Of a DNA stretch of 64,000 nt, positions 14,001-23,440 are shown in pieces; the stretch's first letter is position 1, and each line of letters starts with the position of its first letter. Source of the stretch: Arion vulgaris (taxonomy: Eukaryota > Mollusca > Gastropoda > Stylommatophora > Arionidae); the NCBI GenBank assembly GCA_020796225.1, contig CM036753.1, forward strand, positions 81,221,941 through 81,285,940, read 5' to 3'. The notes beneath the pieces are model-generated. The model was not told the DNA's origin. It did no database searches and was given only the letters and a program-made list of their open reading frames with translations. The translations under genes were made by a program, and so were the position numbers.

Positions 14001-17000
14001 TGGCAGTTGCAGATCTTGCCTTTTGTATTCTAACCCTAACGTCTTCATCTGTGCCACCTTGAATGTTGACAACACTTCCCAGATATGTAAATGTGTCCAC
14101 CTCTTTTAGTGGTGATCCTCTCTGTAAGATTGGTCCTGGAACCAGCATTTAATCTCATGATCTTTGTTTTCTCCCGATGAATAGTCAGGCCTAGTTGCTG
14201 TGAGACTGTTTCTAGTTTTGTTGTTTTCTGCATCCTGATGGTTGTGAGAGAGAGTGCTAGATCATCTGCAAAATTCAGATCCTCCAATTGACTCATCATG
14301 GTCTATTGTATTCCATTTCTTCCCTGGCAGTTGTTGATCTCATTATCCAGTCAATAGCCAGCAGGAAAAGGAAGGACGATAAAAGGAAGCCCTGTCGCAC
14401 ACCAGTCTTTATTTCAAAGGCCTCTGTCAGTTTTCCTTCATGCAGTACTCTAGCCGTTGTCTCCTTATACATTTTCTTTATTAGGTTGGTTAGTTTTCTG
14501 GGGACGCCATAGTGTCGTAGAAGTTTCAGAGTGTTTCCCTGTCTAGGCTATCAAATGCCTTTTCATAGTCCACAAAGTTGATATAGAGGGATGAGTTCCA
14601 CTCGATGCTCTGCTCCACTATGATACACAGCGTTGATATTTGATCTGTGCAGGATCTGTTTTGCCTAAATCCTGCTTGTTCATCCCTTAGTACTGCATCT
14701 GTAGTTTTCTTGAGTCTCTAGGATGATCGACTTAGTATTTTGCCTGGTACAGACAGGAGCATTATTCCTCTATAGTTCGAGCATTCTTGGAGGTCACCCT
14801 TTTTAGGTAGTTTGACTATATAGCCCTCTCTCCAGTCTTTTGGTATTTCTTCCTTCTCCCAAATTTTCCCCAACAAGCCATGTAGCATGTCTGTTGAGAT
14901 GTCAGCATTTGCTTTATGGCCTCTGCAGGTATACCATCTGGGCCTGTAGCTTTCCCATTTCGTAGTTGGAGAATGGCCTTCTTTATTTCTGCTTTGCTTG
15001 GCTTGCTACAGTCGATTGTTAGATCGCTTGCAGCTGATCTATGTCCGGTTGGCCTTGGGGAACTGGCCTGTTTAGAAGGTCCTTGAAGTGTTCTGCCTAC
15101 CTCTGCATCTGTTCTTGAGCATTGCAGAGTAATCTTCCAGCCTTGTCCTTAATCGGTTTATTTGTTTGTTGATATTTCCTGTCAATTTCTTGTGTTATCG
15201 TATAAATCTTTCAGGTTACCCTTAGCTTGCTCTTCTGTTCTCAGGCCTCAATTTCTTTATCTGCTTTTATACTTTCACCCCCTGTTGACTTTGTGTACTT
15301 TTTTGCATGCTTTGCTATCTTGTTCTCTTCACAGAGGTCAGCCTTTCTGCCTCTTTCTCTGTTATCTTATGTAACGCTGACTCTGATAGCCATCCTTGTG
15401 TGGTGTTCTTTTTCCAAGGGTAGTTTCATGTACTAGTCCAGGCTTTAACTTTATGCCAGTGGTCTTCAATACTTCCTTCATCAACTTCTAGGGCCTCGAA
15501 TTTGTTGGAAATCGTGACACTCAAATACATCCTTTCCTTCTGGTCCTTCAGATGTCCCACATTGTATCTCACCCTGTTACCATGCATGGTCGTCATGAAT
15601 CTCTTGAGTTTCATTCGCACCTTTGCTATAACAAGGTGGTGGTCAGAGGCCACATCTGCTCCTCTATAGACTTTTACATCGTACAGTGACCTTCTGAACT
15701 TCCCTGTTATGCAGATGTGGTCGATTTGGTTTTCTGTTCTGTGGTCTGGTGATATCCATGTAGCTGTGTAGATTCTTTTGTGCTGAAAGAGGCTACTCCT
15801 ATAACTAACTGGTTTGCTGCAAAGATCCACGAACATCTCTCCATTTTCATTTATTTCCCCTAGTCCATGTTTACCATGGTTTCTCAAGCCCCAGTTGTCT
15901 CTGCCTATTTTTGCATTAAAGTCTCCTAGCAGAATAGTAAGATCCTTACTATTAAATTTGCCTAATACACCCTGTAACTTGTTGTAAAACTCTTCTTTTA
16001 TTTGTTCTTTGCTGTCATTTGTTGGGGCGAGCATTGACTATGTTCAGTTTAATTTTGCATTGGGGGTTTTGAAAGCTGCCCGGATCATTCTTGGTCCTAA
16101 CGGCTTCCATTCAATTAATGCCTTTTGTGCTTGTTTGACCAACATCAATGCTACTCCCCCATGTGTGGTGCGCCTTCCTCCTCTCTTCCGGAGTACAGCA
16201 TTGATTCCTGCTATAAGTCTAGTGTGTCCTGCTTTTGTCCATCTGGTTTCGCCCAGTCCCAGGATGGCCAGTCCATATGTCCTCATTTCCCGTGCACCTG
16301 TGCCGCCTTCCCAGTTTCAACATCGTATGGACATTCCAGGTGCCAATCCTGGAGATCTTCCGGTTGAAAGAAGGTGAGTCGGCAGCCCGATTTTCTTTCG
16401 AATTTCACCGGTCGCTCATGAGTCCTCTATTTGGGGTCCTCTTCTTCCTCGGGTGGCGAGCTTTGAATTTTCTTGGCTGTGGTTTCTGTAGCTATCTGGT
16501 GTTTTTACGGTATGGGTAGCCAGCCCACGACCAACCTCCTTAGTTGCTCTTACGACATGTCATGGCAGGTAACAGTGGTTATATTCTTTACATCCCCAAT
16601 TTGGGCCCTGGGAACAACCAACCATTGCAAGAAAAATTAATATAAGAAAATAAACTGTCAGACACTTTAACTAGTTGATTCTAAATAGGAAACACAAAGT
16701 GAAGTGGTTTTACAAAGTACAAAAGCAAAACCTGAAGTAAAGTAGCTTTACAATGTACCTATCAACAAAACACAAATTTAATGTAGTTTTGCAATGACCC
16801 ATTAAAAAACCACAATGTATTTTAGTTTTACAATGCGCCTATAAAACACCCACAAATTTAACTCTTTCCACGCGCAGTTATTTCAAGGAGGTAAAAAAAT
16901 TTTTAATAAAAGATCCCAACTACTTGTCAATAAATAAACATATATATATTATTACATACTAAATTGAAGAAAACTGGACAACCCAATAGAATAACAAGGT

Positions 17001-18120
17001 TGAAAAGTAGTAGAAGTAAAATAGTAGAAGTAAAACTAGAAAGACTTCTTATAAGGAAGCAACTCTATGCATGAAGGGCTTAAAGCGCAACGGATTCCAC
17101 CATGGCGCAGAAAGTGTTTAAAGCATGGAAAGAGTTAAGGTAGTTTTACAATGCACCTATAAATAAACACAATGTACAGTAGTTTTACAAAAACAAAAGA
17201 CAAAAGTAAGGTAGTTTGCTTAAAACAAAAGTACAAGGCACAAAAACAAAACAAGGTTACGTTTAGATAAAAAGGTCTTTAATTCAAGGTGAAGATCATG
17301 CTCTGTAAATAGCATGAAATAAATCTAAAATTTATTAGCACAATCTGATTTTAGTTTCTAATCAGGAACAATTTTGTTTCAGTTTGTGCCTGCACATTAT
17401 ACTCAGATGTATCAAGCAAGTCCTCAAGGAGCAGTACTACAGCCCATTGGGATGGCTTTAGAAGTAAGTAGACTGTACAAACATTGATTGATACAGGTAG
17501 TTATAAACAACGTTCCCTGTAAACAATTGCAATAACAGGACAACATATCATGCATGCTTTATGAGCATCTTCCATGATTTGTGAGTCTTGTAAGATATGT
17601 CTTATCTTGTATGCTTGTGGTGTCCAGGTGAAGTATAATGTGCAGGAGAAGGCCTACTTGTGGGTCTCGTATATCTTCTTCTTCGAACATATCGACTACT
17701 TGTTAAACCACTCTTTGTAATTTGTTTGTAATCTGAGCCTAAGAGCAATTGTACATTGTGCCAGTTATGCGCCTACAAGTAGGCCAGTACATTCAATTTC
17801 TGCACACTTTTATTTACTAGATAGCTTCCTAGGCCCCTACCTCAGTTGCATTTTACCTTGTTTCCAAATTCACTGTGAATCTATTTATACTTCTATATTT
17901 CTTATCATAGTTTTCTTCCACACTTGACACAATATCTCTAGCCAAAAGAAATAGAGCTATTTGTCTGTAAAGTGTTTGTGAATAAAAACTCAGGCATGTT
18001 GAAATAAAAAAGACAATCTGTGCTAATATATTTTTTTTTGTTCTCTGTCAACAGGATCACACATTACTTGATGACAGAACACATCACCACTACACTGCAT
18101 ATCCATCTGGGCCAAAGTAG
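2011..18120 (+). CDS. RBMS: RBMS-type RNA-binding protein gene, 3' part (C-terminal exons)
   Basis: Gene-level entry; the 5' part, including both RRM domains, lies left of the window. Coding exons seen: 4075-4182 (36 codons), 17383-17463 (27 codons) and 18055-18120 (21 codons plus TAG), all phase 0 at both ends and bounded by AG/GT. A further candidate exon is 2011-2076. The joined tail contains HPGSGSTLDPTSMIPQ, LTAQMGQLQLSTT and the end HHHYTAYPSGPK. I recognise this as the low-complexity C-terminus of the RBMS/MSSP family (Drosophila alan shepard), where a segment like SMMGPLAQQMSHLSL sits in the same place. Family members bind single-stranded, AU-rich nucleic acid and act in mRNA stability, splicing and transcription. 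That role is known for the family, not shown here, because the RRMs are not in the window. The introns of 13.2 kb and 0.6 kb are filled with retroelements. Confidence 0.72.
2209..2214 (+). terminator. Possible polyadenylation signal AATAAA
   Basis: A canonical hexamer 133 bases after the TAA of the candidate terminal exon. The downstream sequence is only weakly GT-rich. It would be used only if the 2011 exon is terminal. Confidence 0.3.
2918..3130 (+). mobile_element. tRNA-derived SINE with 10-bp target duplication
   Basis: The body 2928-3120 starts CGCCCGCCTGCCCATCGTG, has a B-box-like GGTTCAATTCC near 2993, a body with GGCACCGAACCGAAGGGTTA, and ends AAGCTCAAGTGCTTCTGAAT plus a T-rich tail. 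It is flanked by perfect direct repeats TTTGGGAAAC at 2918-2927 and 3121-3130. The same family recurs at 37246-37447. Confidence 0.85.
4075..4182 (+). CDS. RBMS: RBMS coding exon (C-terminal tail, part 1)
   Basis: Acceptor TTCATTTACAG; 108 bases, 36 codons from MVTSTSHPGSGSTLDPTSMI to QLQLSTTS; donor TCG then GTAGGC. Phase 0 at both ends. The DPTSMIPQLTAQMGQLQL segment is the recognisable RBMS tail motif. In the opposite direction the same DNA makes a short spurious frame, which I ignore. Confidence 0.8.
4718..4940 (+). mobile_element. LINE 3'-end fragment
   Basis: The + translation gives the stereotyped LINE tail: IKYCGHIKRHDTVLKTTLKE, then a degenerate GRGRP-like segment, then W..NITE, then WR..V. 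It is 5'-truncated; the matching open stretch is 4647-5021. Confidence 0.6.
5115..5350 (+). mobile_element. tRNA-like SINE copy (family D)
   Basis: The head TCTCTGTGGTAATGACGTTT with a degenerate B box (AATTAGAACCC) is followed by GAAGATCCCAGTATTGTTAC and the tail GCCATATGGGGAAAGCCTGATG. The same order of blocks occurs at 31700-31930, and a head fragment at 58455-58565. The ends are approximate. Confidence 0.55.
5440..5640 (+). mobile_element. LINE 3'-end fragment
   Basis: The + strand reads LERTVMEGMVPGSRGRGRPR then RRWQMKA, the GRGRPRRRW basic motif of LINE RT C-termini. It is truncated on both sides. A sister fragment is at 60895-61080. Confidence 0.55.
8447..8494 (+). repeat. Short tandem repeat, three 16-bp units
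   Basis: Three consecutive copies of ATCTTTGTACAA with TTC/TTA spacers. No function is apparent. Confidence 0.7.
8777..9034. mobile_element. Fold-back (inverted repeat) element, arms of about 105-110 bp
   Basis: The left arm 8777-8887 (ATGTAGTTTTACAAAGTACA to ATTGTTCTTATACAG) pairs with the right arm 8932-9034, whose reverse complement runs ATGTAGTTTTACAAA to ACTGTTCTTATACA. Shared landmarks in order are GTAGTTTTACAAA, CCTTTATCAAG, ATACAGAA and TGTTCTTATACA. The arms are imperfect, with a loop of about 44 bases. The arm ends resemble the GTAGTTTTACAA repeat unit at 16690-17230. It could be a hairpin MITE or an inverted duplication of one repeat. Confidence 0.7.
9845..9990 (+). mobile_element. 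LINE 3'-end fragment
   Basis: The + frame reads KINGKGSRDRTAWLKRRTVE, similar to the RSRGRPRTSWLKNLR tail of LINE RTs. Short and degraded. Confidence 0.4.
10480..11130 (+). mobile_element. LINE 3' region (RT C-terminus), degraded
   Basis: Across three frames the + strand carries the order INWQDHIS-type segment (IRWQDHISNIETLDNIDIPS), LLNQQSLR, then CRMNNGRIP-like (SHMNNGRIPNNILHGQLATS), then TCKRDLTSHSID and NWERLARDRQE. This is the typical C-terminal tail of endonuclease-reverse transcriptase LINEs. A short open piece is 10679-10894. Several frameshifts show it is old. Confidence 0.65.
11930..12125 (-). mobile_element. LINE 3'-end fragment (KFCSGQAI family)
   Basis: The minus strand ends in KFCSGQAI preceded by a basic RRHPSQEEKRRP segment. 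Sister copies: 37965-38210 (+) and 56085-56300 (-). Confidence 0.55.
12247..12660 (-). mobile_element. LINE 3'-end fragment, open for 137 codons
   Basis: The minus frame is continuous and reads TELHQETQQIKWFHISRLPT, then LKSNVTLIQWIQG, then RWTSEITLMTKNTV and LFLSCCCEAKQD. It is a LINE RT tail of the same family as the + fragments at 837-1110, 27850-28050 and 28885-29065. It is the best-preserved copy of that tail here but is 5'-truncated. Confidence 0.65.
13383..13508. repeat. 126-bp target site duplication, left copy
   Basis: AACCATTGCAAGAAAAATTA to GAAGTAAAGTAG, matched by 16620-16745 at the same length with 9 differences by my count (about 93% identity). It borders the 3' end of the LINE at 13509. 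Confidence 0.85.
13509..16619 (-). mobile_element. Nearly full-length RTE-like LINE (endonuclease + reverse transcriptase), inactivated
   Basis: Domains in minus-strand order: 5' head shared with local SINEs (16619-16530); translation start region with RIGTWNVHTML (about 16330); APE endonuclease N-terminus (16286-16044, LGETRWTKAGHTRL); APE C-terminus (16034-15426) with catalytic motifs LLGDFNAKIG and ASDHHLVIAKV; RT palm with VDYEKAFDS (about 14560), GVRQG, and LNFADDLALS (about 14270); RT C-terminus (13818-13510) with RRWRWIGHTLRNP and LTLDRRAWKALVADLC. It ends almost directly after the coding region. Frameshifts near 16040, 15400 and 14050 and scattered stops disable it. The endonuclease resembles the RTE/BovB-derived domain often annotated as craniofacial development protein 2-like. 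Length 3.1 kb and a very short 3' UTR fit the RTE clade. Confidence 0.85.
16620..16745. repeat. 126-bp target site duplication, right copy
   Basis: Partner of 13383-13508; abuts the LINE 5' end. Unique sequence (CAGACACTTTAACTAGTTGA) is present in both copies, so this is not simply the neighbouring short tandem repeat. Confidence 0.85.
16690..17230 (+). repeat. Degenerate tandem repeat, about 40-bp unit
   Basis: A unit with the core GTAGTTTTACAATGCACCTA followed by an A/C-rich part recurs about six to seven times (near 16710, 16742, 16783, 16823, 17140, 17176, 17211). It is interrupted by the MITE at 16858-17138. Similar sequence occurs at 8765-8815. Confidence 0.65.
16858..17138. mobile_element. 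TTAA-flanked MITE (piggyBac-like)
   Basis: Terminal inverted repeats CTCTTTCCACGC (16862-16873) and GCATGGAAAGAG (17123-17134), flanked by TTAA on both sides (16858-16861, 17135-17138). Removing the insert restores the tandem repeat unit across the junction (ACAAATTTAA then GGTAGTTTTAC). No transposase is inside (281 bp). TTAA targets with C-starting TIRs are typical of piggyBac-derived MITEs. Confidence 0.75.
17383..17463 (+). CDS. RBMS: RBMS coding exon (C-terminal tail, part 2)
   Basis: Acceptor TTTTGTTTCAG; 81 bases, 27 codons: FVPAHYTQMYQASPQG then AVLQPIGMALE; donor GAA then GTAAGTAG. Phase 0 at both ends. Q/P/Y-rich low-complexity tail, as expected for this family. Confidence 0.8.
17685..17865 (-). 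mobile_element. SINE subfamily B copy, 5'-truncated
   Basis: Read on +: TCTTCTTCTTCGAACATATC, TTAAACCACTCTTTGTAATT, GTGCCAGTTATGCGCCTACA, CTTCCTAGGCCCCTACCTC. Same block order as 44329-44587. The (GAA)n tail puts the 3' end at the low coordinate. It sits in the last RBMS intron and lacks the conserved 5' head. Confidence 0.65.
18055..18120 (+). CDS. RBMS: RBMS terminal coding exon
   Basis: Acceptor TTCTCTGTCAACAG after a long T tract; 21 codons DHTLLDDRTHHHYTAYPSGP then K and TAG at 18118-18120. Phase 0, continuing directly from the previous exon. Confidence 0.78.
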   Translation, partial: DHTLLDDRTHHHYTAYPSGPK

Positions 18121-18197
18121 TGCAAGTTTTTCATTGGAACTAAATAGTTATAGGTACAAAACATTTTTAATTTTTCAGAAAGTGTGGTGTTATAACA

Positions 18198-18203
18198 AAT
18201 AAA
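18198..18203 (+). terminator. Candidate RBMS polyadenylation signal
   Basis: AATAAA 78 bases past the stop. Another AATAAA-like run lies at about 18236. Given that RBMS 3' UTRs are often long, a more distal site is possible. Confidence 0.35.
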
Positions 18204-18914
18204 TGTCCAAAATGCAAAGTGCACATTGAAATATATAAATAAATAATCACTGCTATAAAGAATGTCCCATAAGGGTCCATAAAAAGAAGGAATTAGTTTG
18301 CCAAATATAAATTAATGTCCACTTTTGGATTGTCTTATTACTATACAGTATAGGGCTATTTTTTTTTTTAACATCTCTATGTTTTCTTTCTGTAATGAAG
18401 GAAATAAAAGGAGATAGCACATCCAATATCATGAAGTCAAACATCTAGCCAGCAAGGCTAAATTTGTTATTTAGTTTTCTCATTACTTGTTTAACTACTA
18501 CTCATGTTATGAAGATGTAGCACATTGTTCCTGACTTGGAAAAAAGTGACTGATGATTTATGCTTCACAAGGAATTGAAGGATGAAAAAGGAAACCAACA
18601 AACCTGCAGTTCAATAGCAATAATTTTAATACTTTTAATTAACAATGTTTTTACAGAAATGTATGTCTGTACCCATTCACTGCATAACATTGGTATTTCT
18701 AGATGCATATGTTGTTGTGAGTCAATATAGTACAGTGGTAGTGAATTTTCTTGTCATTCTACAGTGTTATTTTTCCAGTACAGTCAATTTCTTAGTATGC
18801 TTTCAAATAATATGCACCTGGACTTTCTCATAGTTTAAAATTTTGAAGTTGTCATTTGAGCTACTGTTATTTGCTCTATCACTGATATTTTCAGCTGTAG
18901 ATGCTGATGTTCTT

Positions 18915-19215
18915 CTTGTTTGCTGTTGTTTAGTAATGTCTACACAAGAAGTCCATTTCTCTTGAGGTATATAGCTGTTCTTTAGCAATGTCTACACGTA
19001 AGTCCACTGATCTGGATGTATATTGCTGTTCTTTAGCAATGTCTACACATAAGTCCTCTTCTCTGGATGCATATTGCTGTTTTTTAGCAATGGCTACATA
19101 GTCCACTTCTCTGGATGTATATTGCTATTGTTTCAATGTCTACACGAAAGTCCACTTCTGTGGATATATGTTATTGTTTAGTAATATCTACACAAGAAGT
19201 CGACACCTGGATGCA
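18915..19215 (+). repeat. Tandem repeat, about 51-bp unit, six copies
   Basis: The core TTTAGCAATGTCTACAC then AAGTCCACTTCTCTGGATG recurs, with GTCTACAC-type anchors near 18938, 18990, 19041, 19092, 19138 and 19186. Copies differ by substitutions and small indels, so they are not recent. Just downstream of the RBMS gene, possibly inside its 3' UTR. Confidence 0.75.
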
Positions 19216-21658
19216 TACTGATATGGTTGAGAATTTGTCAAAACAGCCAAACAGCTTTATGTCTATATTCATCTCTGTGGTCAAAATGTTTATTTCACAT
19301 TTGAGTAATCATGTGACAGTTGAAAAAGCATCTACTAGATATTTTGACTTTAATCAATTTTGTTACCTGCTGATCTCTAGTACTTATCAAGATTTAGATT
19401 ATATAGATCCAGATTTATTTATTTTCAATTCAATGTTTTTCACTAAGGTATTAAATTTTACTTACAAAACTGTTTAGAATTAAATGAAGAAATCATATAT
19501 TGGAGTGTATACATGAAAAATGTAGGATATTTTCATTGAAATTGCTAATAATAAAAAGAGGAAACAAATATTTTCATTCAATAGTTATTTATTTGTAAGC
19601 TATATAGCTTAGGAATTCAAATAATTCAAATGGTAGAAAGGTATAAATATCCAGTCTAGTTAGGTGGAGTAATTGTCACATAACAAGTGTGTTACAAAGA
19701 TGTATGCAAGCATGACTTGAAAAACTTGTCTTTAATATACAAGTCTGGGGGAGCTTGTCAGAGAAATATACAGTTGAAGATATACTATAAAAATGGGTCT
19801 GAGAACTTGTGAAGCAGAACTAAGATAACTTGCTGAAATAAAATCCACCGTGGGTCTAACAAGGATACAATCATGCACAGTTTAAAGTTTAGTTAAAAAT
19901 TCCATTAAGAAAGAAAATGTTTCCCATTGAAAATCTTGTTTAACTGGCAAGCTAAATATCTCCATAAGCTGTCCAATATAATGCATTCAGCATTTTTTTG
20001 TTTGCAGTTTTGAAGAGTTGTCTAGCCAGGTTTTAGACAGTGCAGATTTCAGACCAAAAACAAAAAATACTGCCAATCAGACAATGTCCTCTACCTAGTG
20101 ATTGGGTTAAGAACTGCATTAAGTGATTCATTTACAACTCTATCACTAGAATATTTAAATAGTAGTTGTATAAATTGCTTTTGTTGTTTTTGTAACTTGT
20201 TAAGTTTGTAAATTTTCTTTGTGTTTCTGTTTTTAGCTTTGAAATGTTTGAAAAATATGCATTGACTGTTGTTATATGTAAAACATACACATTACATGTT
20301 CTCTTTTCCTATCATCTCATAAATATGATTGAAGTTGTAGATTACTTTGTACAATGTAGCTCAAGATAATTAATTCATCTTGCAGGATTCAAATGGTTGT
20401 CAATCAAAGTCATTTCAAACATTGAGCAAACTTCTCTACAATTGAACAAAAGATGCACTGAAAGTTTATAACCAAAAAGAAACAACTTATTTCAACACTG
20501 ATAACAGACAGAGCAACATGATTTTTTAAGAAAATATTGCTGAAAAAATAGTTACTCTTTGTTACAAATTACAGCCTGATAGTGTCCACCTTTAGATACA
20601 AGACAGTGGATGAAAGTAAATCTTTGGAAACTAGGACATTATATTATTTTGACTTTAGAAATGTGAATTATAGAAAATACTAAATGAGTAAACATTTATC
20701 AAACATTATCACATTGAAAATAATTATACTATAGACCCTTCAATCTCAGGAATACATCATAGTTGTGAATATTACAGCAAACATATTTCATAATTTGTCC
20801 TATGTACTGACTGCATTTTAAATTCATTTTAATAATTATTTTATCTAACATTCACTTTTTAGTAAAACTTGTTAATGAATGGGGTGGAATATTAGTTAAT
20901 ATTAACATTCAACATTAATATTTTAAATCATATTTAACTAAACAATTTACAGAACTTTGTTTAATTTCAATACTAATACTCGTAGTTTCTAGGTTTTACT
21001 GTAAAACTGATGCTACTAAAAAATGTCACCATTGTTACACAATGTTTAATAAATGCACAAGAATATTTGTTGTTGGGTACAAGTACTCTGTTTGTGTGCA
21101 ACTATAAAACACTGTAAATGATATAAATTCATTTTGTTTTTAACTTGATTAAACCACATTACAACACACATCATTATTATTTTATCTATAATCATTTGTC
21201 TGTGTCAAACCTATGCAGTTAAGGAGCCTTCTTTTCCAATGCCTTAATCACCTTATGGACAGTACTGCTACCAAATAAGAGCTGCAAAATATATGCACAA
21301 ATAAATGACTTCAATTTTGATTTAAACAACTAAACATCTACAATGAAAAATTAAAATGTTTCCACTGTAAGTATCAGATCTAAGGAAAGATTTTAATAAA
21401 AGGCAACATTGTCAACACACTAACTACCAAACTGAAAAAGCACGCTTTGGTTGAATTTATTTTTGCTGATTCCCCACATGTGTGGACACATTAAGATGTA
21501 GCACTCTTAATAATTTTTTATGTATTTTGATTATTGATATGTAATTTTGTAGATAAATAACTGCAATGTGATTGCATGTTAAAAGAAATGTACATTTAGA
21601 TGTTATAGTATGTCTTTACTGCCTGTGTAATACCACATTTTTATGGTGGGGTAAGACA

Positions 21659-23240
21659 GGGGAGCATGAGTCTAATTACGGCTATGGGGAACATGAGTCT
21701 AATTATGGCTGTGGGGAACATGAATCTAATTACAGCTATGGGGAACATGAGTCTAATTATGGCTATAGGGAACATGAGTCTAATTATGGCTGTGGGGAAC
21801 ATGAGTCTAATTACGGCTATAGGGAACATGAATCTAATTACAGCTATGGGGAACATGAGTCTAATTATGGCTATAGGGAACATGAGTCTAATTATGGCTG
21901 TGGGGAACATGAGTCTAATTACAGCTATAGGGAACATGAGTCTAATTACAGCTATGGGGAACATGAGTCTAATTATGGCTATGGGGAACATGAGTCTAAT
22001 TACGGCTATGGGGAACATGAGTCTAATTACAGCTATGGGGAACATGAGTCTAATTACAGCTATGGGGAACATGAGTCTAATTATGGCTATAGGGAACATG
22101 AGTCTAATTATGGCTGTGGGGAACATGAGTCTAATTACAGCTATAGGGAACATGAGTCTAATTACAGCTATGGGGAACATGAGTCTAATTATGGCTATGG
22201 GGAACATGAGTCTAATTACGGCTATGGGGAACATGAGTCTAATTATGGATATAGGGAACATGAGTCTAATTACGGCTATGGGGAACATGAGCCTACTTAC
22301 GGCTATGGGGAACATGAGTCTAATTACGGCTATGGGGAACATGAGTCTAATTATGGCTATAGGGAACATGAGTCTAATTATGGCTATGGGGAACATGAGT
22401 CTAATTATGGCTATGGGGAACATGAGTCTAATTATGGCTATGGGGAACATGAGTCTAATTATGGCTATAGGGAACATGAGCCTAATTATGGCTATAGGGA
22501 ACATGAGTCTAATTACGGCTATGGGGAACATGAGCCTAATTATGGCTATAGGGAACATGAGTCTAATTACAGCTATGGGGAGCATGAGCCTAATTATGGC
22601 TATGGGGAACATGAGTCTAATTATGGCTATAGGGAACATGAGCCTAATTATGGCTATGGGGAACATGAGCCTAATTATGGCTATGGGGAACATGAGTCTA
22701 ATTATGGCTATAGGGAACATGAGCCTAATTATGGCTATGGGGAACATGAGTCTAATTATGGCTATGGGGAACATGAGTCTAATTATTGCTATAGGGAACA
22801 TGAGTCTAATTATGGCTATAGGGAACATGAGTCTAATTATGGCTATGGGGAACATGAGTCTAATTACAGCTATGGGGAACATGAGTCTAATTATGGCTAT
22901 GGGGAACATGAGTCTAATTATGGCTATGGGGAACATGAGTCTAATTACTAGCTATGGGGAACATGAGTCTAATTATGGCTATAGGGAACATGAGCCTAAT
23001 TATGGCTATAGGGAACATGAGTCTAATTATGGCTATAGGGAACATGAGCCTAATTATGGCTATGGGGAATATGAGTCTAATTATGGCTATGGGGAACATG
23101 AGTCTAATTATGGCTATAGGGAACATGAGTCTAATTATGGCTATAGGGAACATGAGTCTAATTATGGCTATGGGGAACATGAGTCTAATTACAGCTATGA
23201 GGAACATGAGTCTAATTACTAGCTATGAGGAACTAATTAC
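21659..23240 (+). repeat. Minisatellite, 27-bp unit, about 58 copies
   Basis: The unit starts GGGGAACATGAG, continues TCTAATTA(C/T) and ends GGCTAT. 48 copies run in register to 22948, then one 28-bp unit shifts the frame, then ten more follow. Because 27 is divisible by 3, several frames on both strands stay open for hundreds of codons (for example a GEHESNYGY repeat at 21572-22951); I treat these as artefacts of periodicity. Variation is concentrated at TACGGC, which appears as TATGGC or TACAGC, the two products of CpG deamination, and at TATGGGG/TATAGGG and TCT/CCT. Confidence 0.95.
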
Positions 23241-23410
23241 TAGCCGCATGGCTAGTGCATTCACCACAAAACTGTTCAGGTTAGGTTTTTTCTTTAAGCC
23301 CACAACAGAAAAAACCTCCCGGTCTTACCAGGGATCAAAACCGGTTCTTCCAAATGGCAACCCATGCTCTAATCTATTTGGCCAGACACTCTTCGATGTT
23401 ATAATAAAAA
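23235..23410 (+). mobile_element. Possible tRNA-derived SINE fragment
   Basis: Downstream of the minisatellite, CGCATGGCTAGTGCATTCAC resembles a tRNA A-box region and GGGATCAAAACCGG a B box. No second copy was found in the window, so family status is unproven. Confidence 0.3.
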
Positions 23411-23440
23411 TTACAAATAAGTTTATGTAATTTACAGACA

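Larger units (their letters stand above)
4183..17382 (+). other. RBMS intron of 13.2 kb
   Basis: A long intron with at least seven LINE fragments, one complete SINE, a fold-back repeat, a 3.1-kb LINE and a MITE, listed separately. Stretches without a recognised element (5640-8776, 9035-9840, 11130-11925, 12660-13380) are AT-rich. Short frames such as 6833-7129 have no recognisable domain, compositional signal or flanking splice sites. Confidence 0.6.

Noticed and set aside
13642..14512. + strand frames of 71-131 codons
   Set aside because: They are the antisense of the minus-strand LINE reverse transcriptase, which carries the real motifs.
19115..19477. 120-codon + strand frame
   Set aside because: Its first third is the 51-bp tandem repeat; the rest has no recognisable feature.
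21659..23240. CRISPR-like array
   Set aside because: Units are contiguous with no unique spacers, and the context is a spliced eukaryotic genome. The same holds for the 34-bp arrays.
21572..23430. Open frames of 459, 518, 431 and 158 codons on both strands (GEHESNYGY, MSLIMAMGN and MFPIAIIRL repeats)
   Set aside because: All follow from a 27-bp repeat unit lacking stops in several frames. A 28-bp unit breaks the register, variants include non-synonymous changes that fit CpG decay, and no flanking coding sequence is present.
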